Assembly: GCA_031258375.1 (NCBI GenBank)
Contig: JAIRMX010000061.1
Coordinates: 1 to 5,686, forward strand
From: Elusimicrobiota bacterium
Lineage (GTDB): Bacteria; Elusimicrobiota; Elusimicrobia; Elusimicrobiales; Elusimicrobiaceae
DNA length: 5,686 nucleotides
Direction of reading: 5' to 3'
Both the position numbers and the translations under genes were made by a program. The notes below the pieces were generated by a model that ran no database searches, was not told where the DNA came from, and worked only from the letters and a program-made list of their open reading frames with translations. Positions 5,465-5,686 of the stretch are shown in pieces; the first letter of the stretch is position 1, and each line of letters begins with the position of its first letter.

Positions 5465-5686
5465 TTAATTTAGATTTTGAGGGAGATTAAAAGGTATTGA
5501 AAAACAAAAAGTAGAGCCCCGCCCGGGCCCAGCGCTGTCGTTTTCCATAACTCCGTTGTGCGCCGTAATTATATCGTACGCTATCGCCATTCCTAATCCC
5601 CATCCCATTTCGTGATATTCCGCAGACATAAAATCCGCCTGCTCAAAACTCTCAAATATCTTGCTCCTGTCTATATTCACCATCCC
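5465..5686 (-). CDS. Sensor histidine kinase, C-terminal end (partial)
   Basis: Only the last 73 residues are in the window; the frame is open to the window edge and the gene continues beyond it. The visible part is the end of a HATPase_c domain. It begins with GMV, likely the tail of a DxGxGM-type G1 box, then IFESFEQAD (10-18, the F box, family IFepFyQad) and GWGLGMAIAYDIITAHNG (28-45, the G2 box GxGLG plus the following helix). It ends with GPGRGSTFCFSIPF, the usual final strands (G.Gs.F.f.lP). This domain binds ATP and phosphorylates a conserved His in the dimerisation domain, which lies outside the window with any sensor part. An internal Met at residue 2 is not a real start. The target regulator is unknown. 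It converges on yggU over a shared terminator. Confidence 0.9.
   Translation of the reverse strand, partial: GMVNIDRSKIFESFEQADFMSAEYHEMGWGLGMAIAYDIITAHNGVMENDSAGPGRGSTFCFSIPFNLPQNLN

Overview
The window looks like bacterial chromosome from a low-to-moderate GC, probably anaerobic or host-associated lineage. AT-rich spacers contrast with more GC-balanced housekeeping genes. Protein wording and codon use remind me of Elusimicrobia/Endomicrobium-type bacteria, but this is an impression and not a demonstrated placement. There is no rRNA, tRNA, CRISPR array or phage gene in view.

Layout. Positions 45-495 hold a dead, internally deleted insertion sequence with perfect 19-bp inverted ends and fragments of an IS5/IS903-like transposase. 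Positions 496-720 are an AT-rich spacer with short repeated 'ttaggc-Y-gtcatgc' units and a small hairpin. Next comes a signal-peptide-bearing ankyrin-repeat protein (721-1308) closed by a very strong terminator. A housekeeping block follows on the same strand: gap (1474-2490), pgk (2638-3840) and secG (3886-4194), ended by an intrinsic terminator. After a spacer with a textbook extended -10 promoter come yggS (PLP homeostasis, 4420-5130) and an overlapping yggU/DUF167 gene (5120-5383). On the opposite strand the window ends inside the C-terminal ATPase part of a sensor histidine kinase (5465-5686). It converges on yggU across a terminator that can work in both directions.

How the genes fit together. 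gap and pgk encode consecutive steps of lower glycolysis (glyceraldehyde-3-phosphate to 1,3-bisphosphoglycerate to 3-phosphoglycerate, with substrate-level ATP formation). secG encodes the small Sec translocon subunit, often found downstream of glycolytic genes; here tpiA, frequently placed between pgk and secG, is absent. yggS and yggU are a translationally coupled pair, without the yggT/ylmG gene that often accompanies them. The ankyrin gene is the accessory locus: its DNA repeats are nearly identical, it is predicted to be exported, and it sits beside mobile-element debris.

I did not find a convincing new multi-gene system. The points most worth a second look are the IS derivative with intact ends, the recently expanded exported ankyrin protein, the dispersed repeat units in front of it, and the perfect hairpin without a U-tract between gap and pgk.
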